Origin: Nitrospirota bacterium
Lineage (GTDB): Bacteria; Nitrospirota; Thermodesulfovibrionia; SZUA-242
DNA length: 44,147 nucleotides
Assembly: GCA_003235715.1 (NCBI GenBank)
Contig: QJVM01000223.1
Span: 1-44,147 of the forward strand
Direction of reading: 5' to 3'
Below are positions 43,890 to 44,147 of the stretch, one piece after another; position 1 is the first letter of the stretch, and each line of letters opens with the position of its first letter. The position numbers and the translations under genes are program-made. The notes under the pieces were generated by a model. That model searched no databases, was not told the origin of the DNA, and saw nothing but the letters and a program-made list of their open reading frames with translations.

Positions 43890-44147
43890 TCAGGGCTCAA
43901 CGCGGTGACCGGTTCGGCGCAGGAGGTCAATCAGACTGTCTGGGCCCACGAGATGGCCGGCGCCGACAATGACGAGGACGTCTTCGTCCATCTGAAGAAA
44001 CTTCTCAATCTCCGGAATCCAGCTGCGATTGCGTTTCAGCATGATCGTTTCGTAAAGGGTCGGGTAGGCCTCGAAGCCTTCATGGATCAGGTTATACAGG
44101 CGGGCTTCATCCCCGGACCGCCAGGTTTCCAGCAGTTCCCCGGCCAT
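43890..44147 (-). CDS. TraB/GumN-family protein, 5' end missing
   Basis: The frame runs off the right edge of the window; the visible 85 residues are the C-terminal end. They match the TraB/GumN family: a helix with AGELLETWRSGDEARL, then ETIMLKRNRSWIPEIEKFL, and the conserved VIVGAGHLVGPDSLIDLL followed by a terminal GHRVEP. The conserved His and Glu residues are those of metallopeptidase-like Tiki/TraB proteins. Bacterial members are mostly uncharacterised. The Met at the very edge is probably internal. It lies 56 bases upstream of the MFS gene on the same strand. Confidence 0.85.
   Translation of the reverse strand: MAGELLETWRSGDEARLYNLIHEGFEAYPTLYETIMLKRNRSWIPEIEKFLQMDEDVLVIVGAGHLVGPDSLIDLLRRTGHRVEP

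Overview
This window reads as a chromosomal segment of an anaerobic, Gram-negative, diderm bacterium, most likely a member of the Desulfobacterota (the former Deltaproteobacteria). The evidence is the mix of sigma-54 response regulators, multiheme c-type cytochromes, a rubredoxin / rubrerythrin / diiron flavoprotein oxygen-defence cluster, lipopolysaccharide core genes and an RND/TolC efflux operon. This placement is inferred from gene content; no rRNA or tRNA gene was seen. Base composition looks moderately GC-rich throughout, and no transposase, integrase, CRISPR array or phage gene was recognised.

Bases 1-11930 are a signalling and redox block. A histidine kinase cut by the left edge is followed by a membrane histidine kinase with a c-type heme motif in its periplasmic sensor part and by its sigma-54 response regulator. 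Facing them is a minus-strand pair, a small membrane protein and an 11-site multiheme cytochrome, behind tsaD. Then come an orphan sigma-54 regulator, two tandem receiver proteins with degenerate GGDEF domains, and a HEAT-like repeat protein of unknown role.

Bases 11931-19603 are carbon and amino-acid metabolism. A succinate-semialdehyde dehydrogenase gene lies 6 bases ahead of a second acetolactate-synthase-like thiamine diphosphate enzyme. This pairing matches the cyanobacterial 2-oxoglutarate decarboxylase / SSADH bypass of the TCA cycle. A bidirectional terminator separates the pair from the convergent ilvD-ilvB-ilvN operon, which already supplies true acetolactate synthase. A small DUF465 gene follows.

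Bases 19604-28811 hold the oxygen-defence cluster (rubredoxin, a 53-residue gene; rubrerythrin; diiron flavoprotein) behind a long leader, then the LPS-core genes waaG and waaP with an unusual protein carrying two kinase-like domains, then argD-argF. Bases 28812-34698 hold mutS, a TPR lipoprotein, a PEGA/SUMF1 surface protein and deoC.

Bases 34699-44147 contain a probable metal- or stress-responsive operon under an ArsR-family repressor: TolC-like channel, membrane fusion protein, RND pump, DUF2892 protein and an SO_0444/ArsP-type permease, with a candidate operator over the promoter. A convergent MFS transporter overlaps the last gene tail-to-tail, and a TraB/GumN-family gene runs off the right edge.
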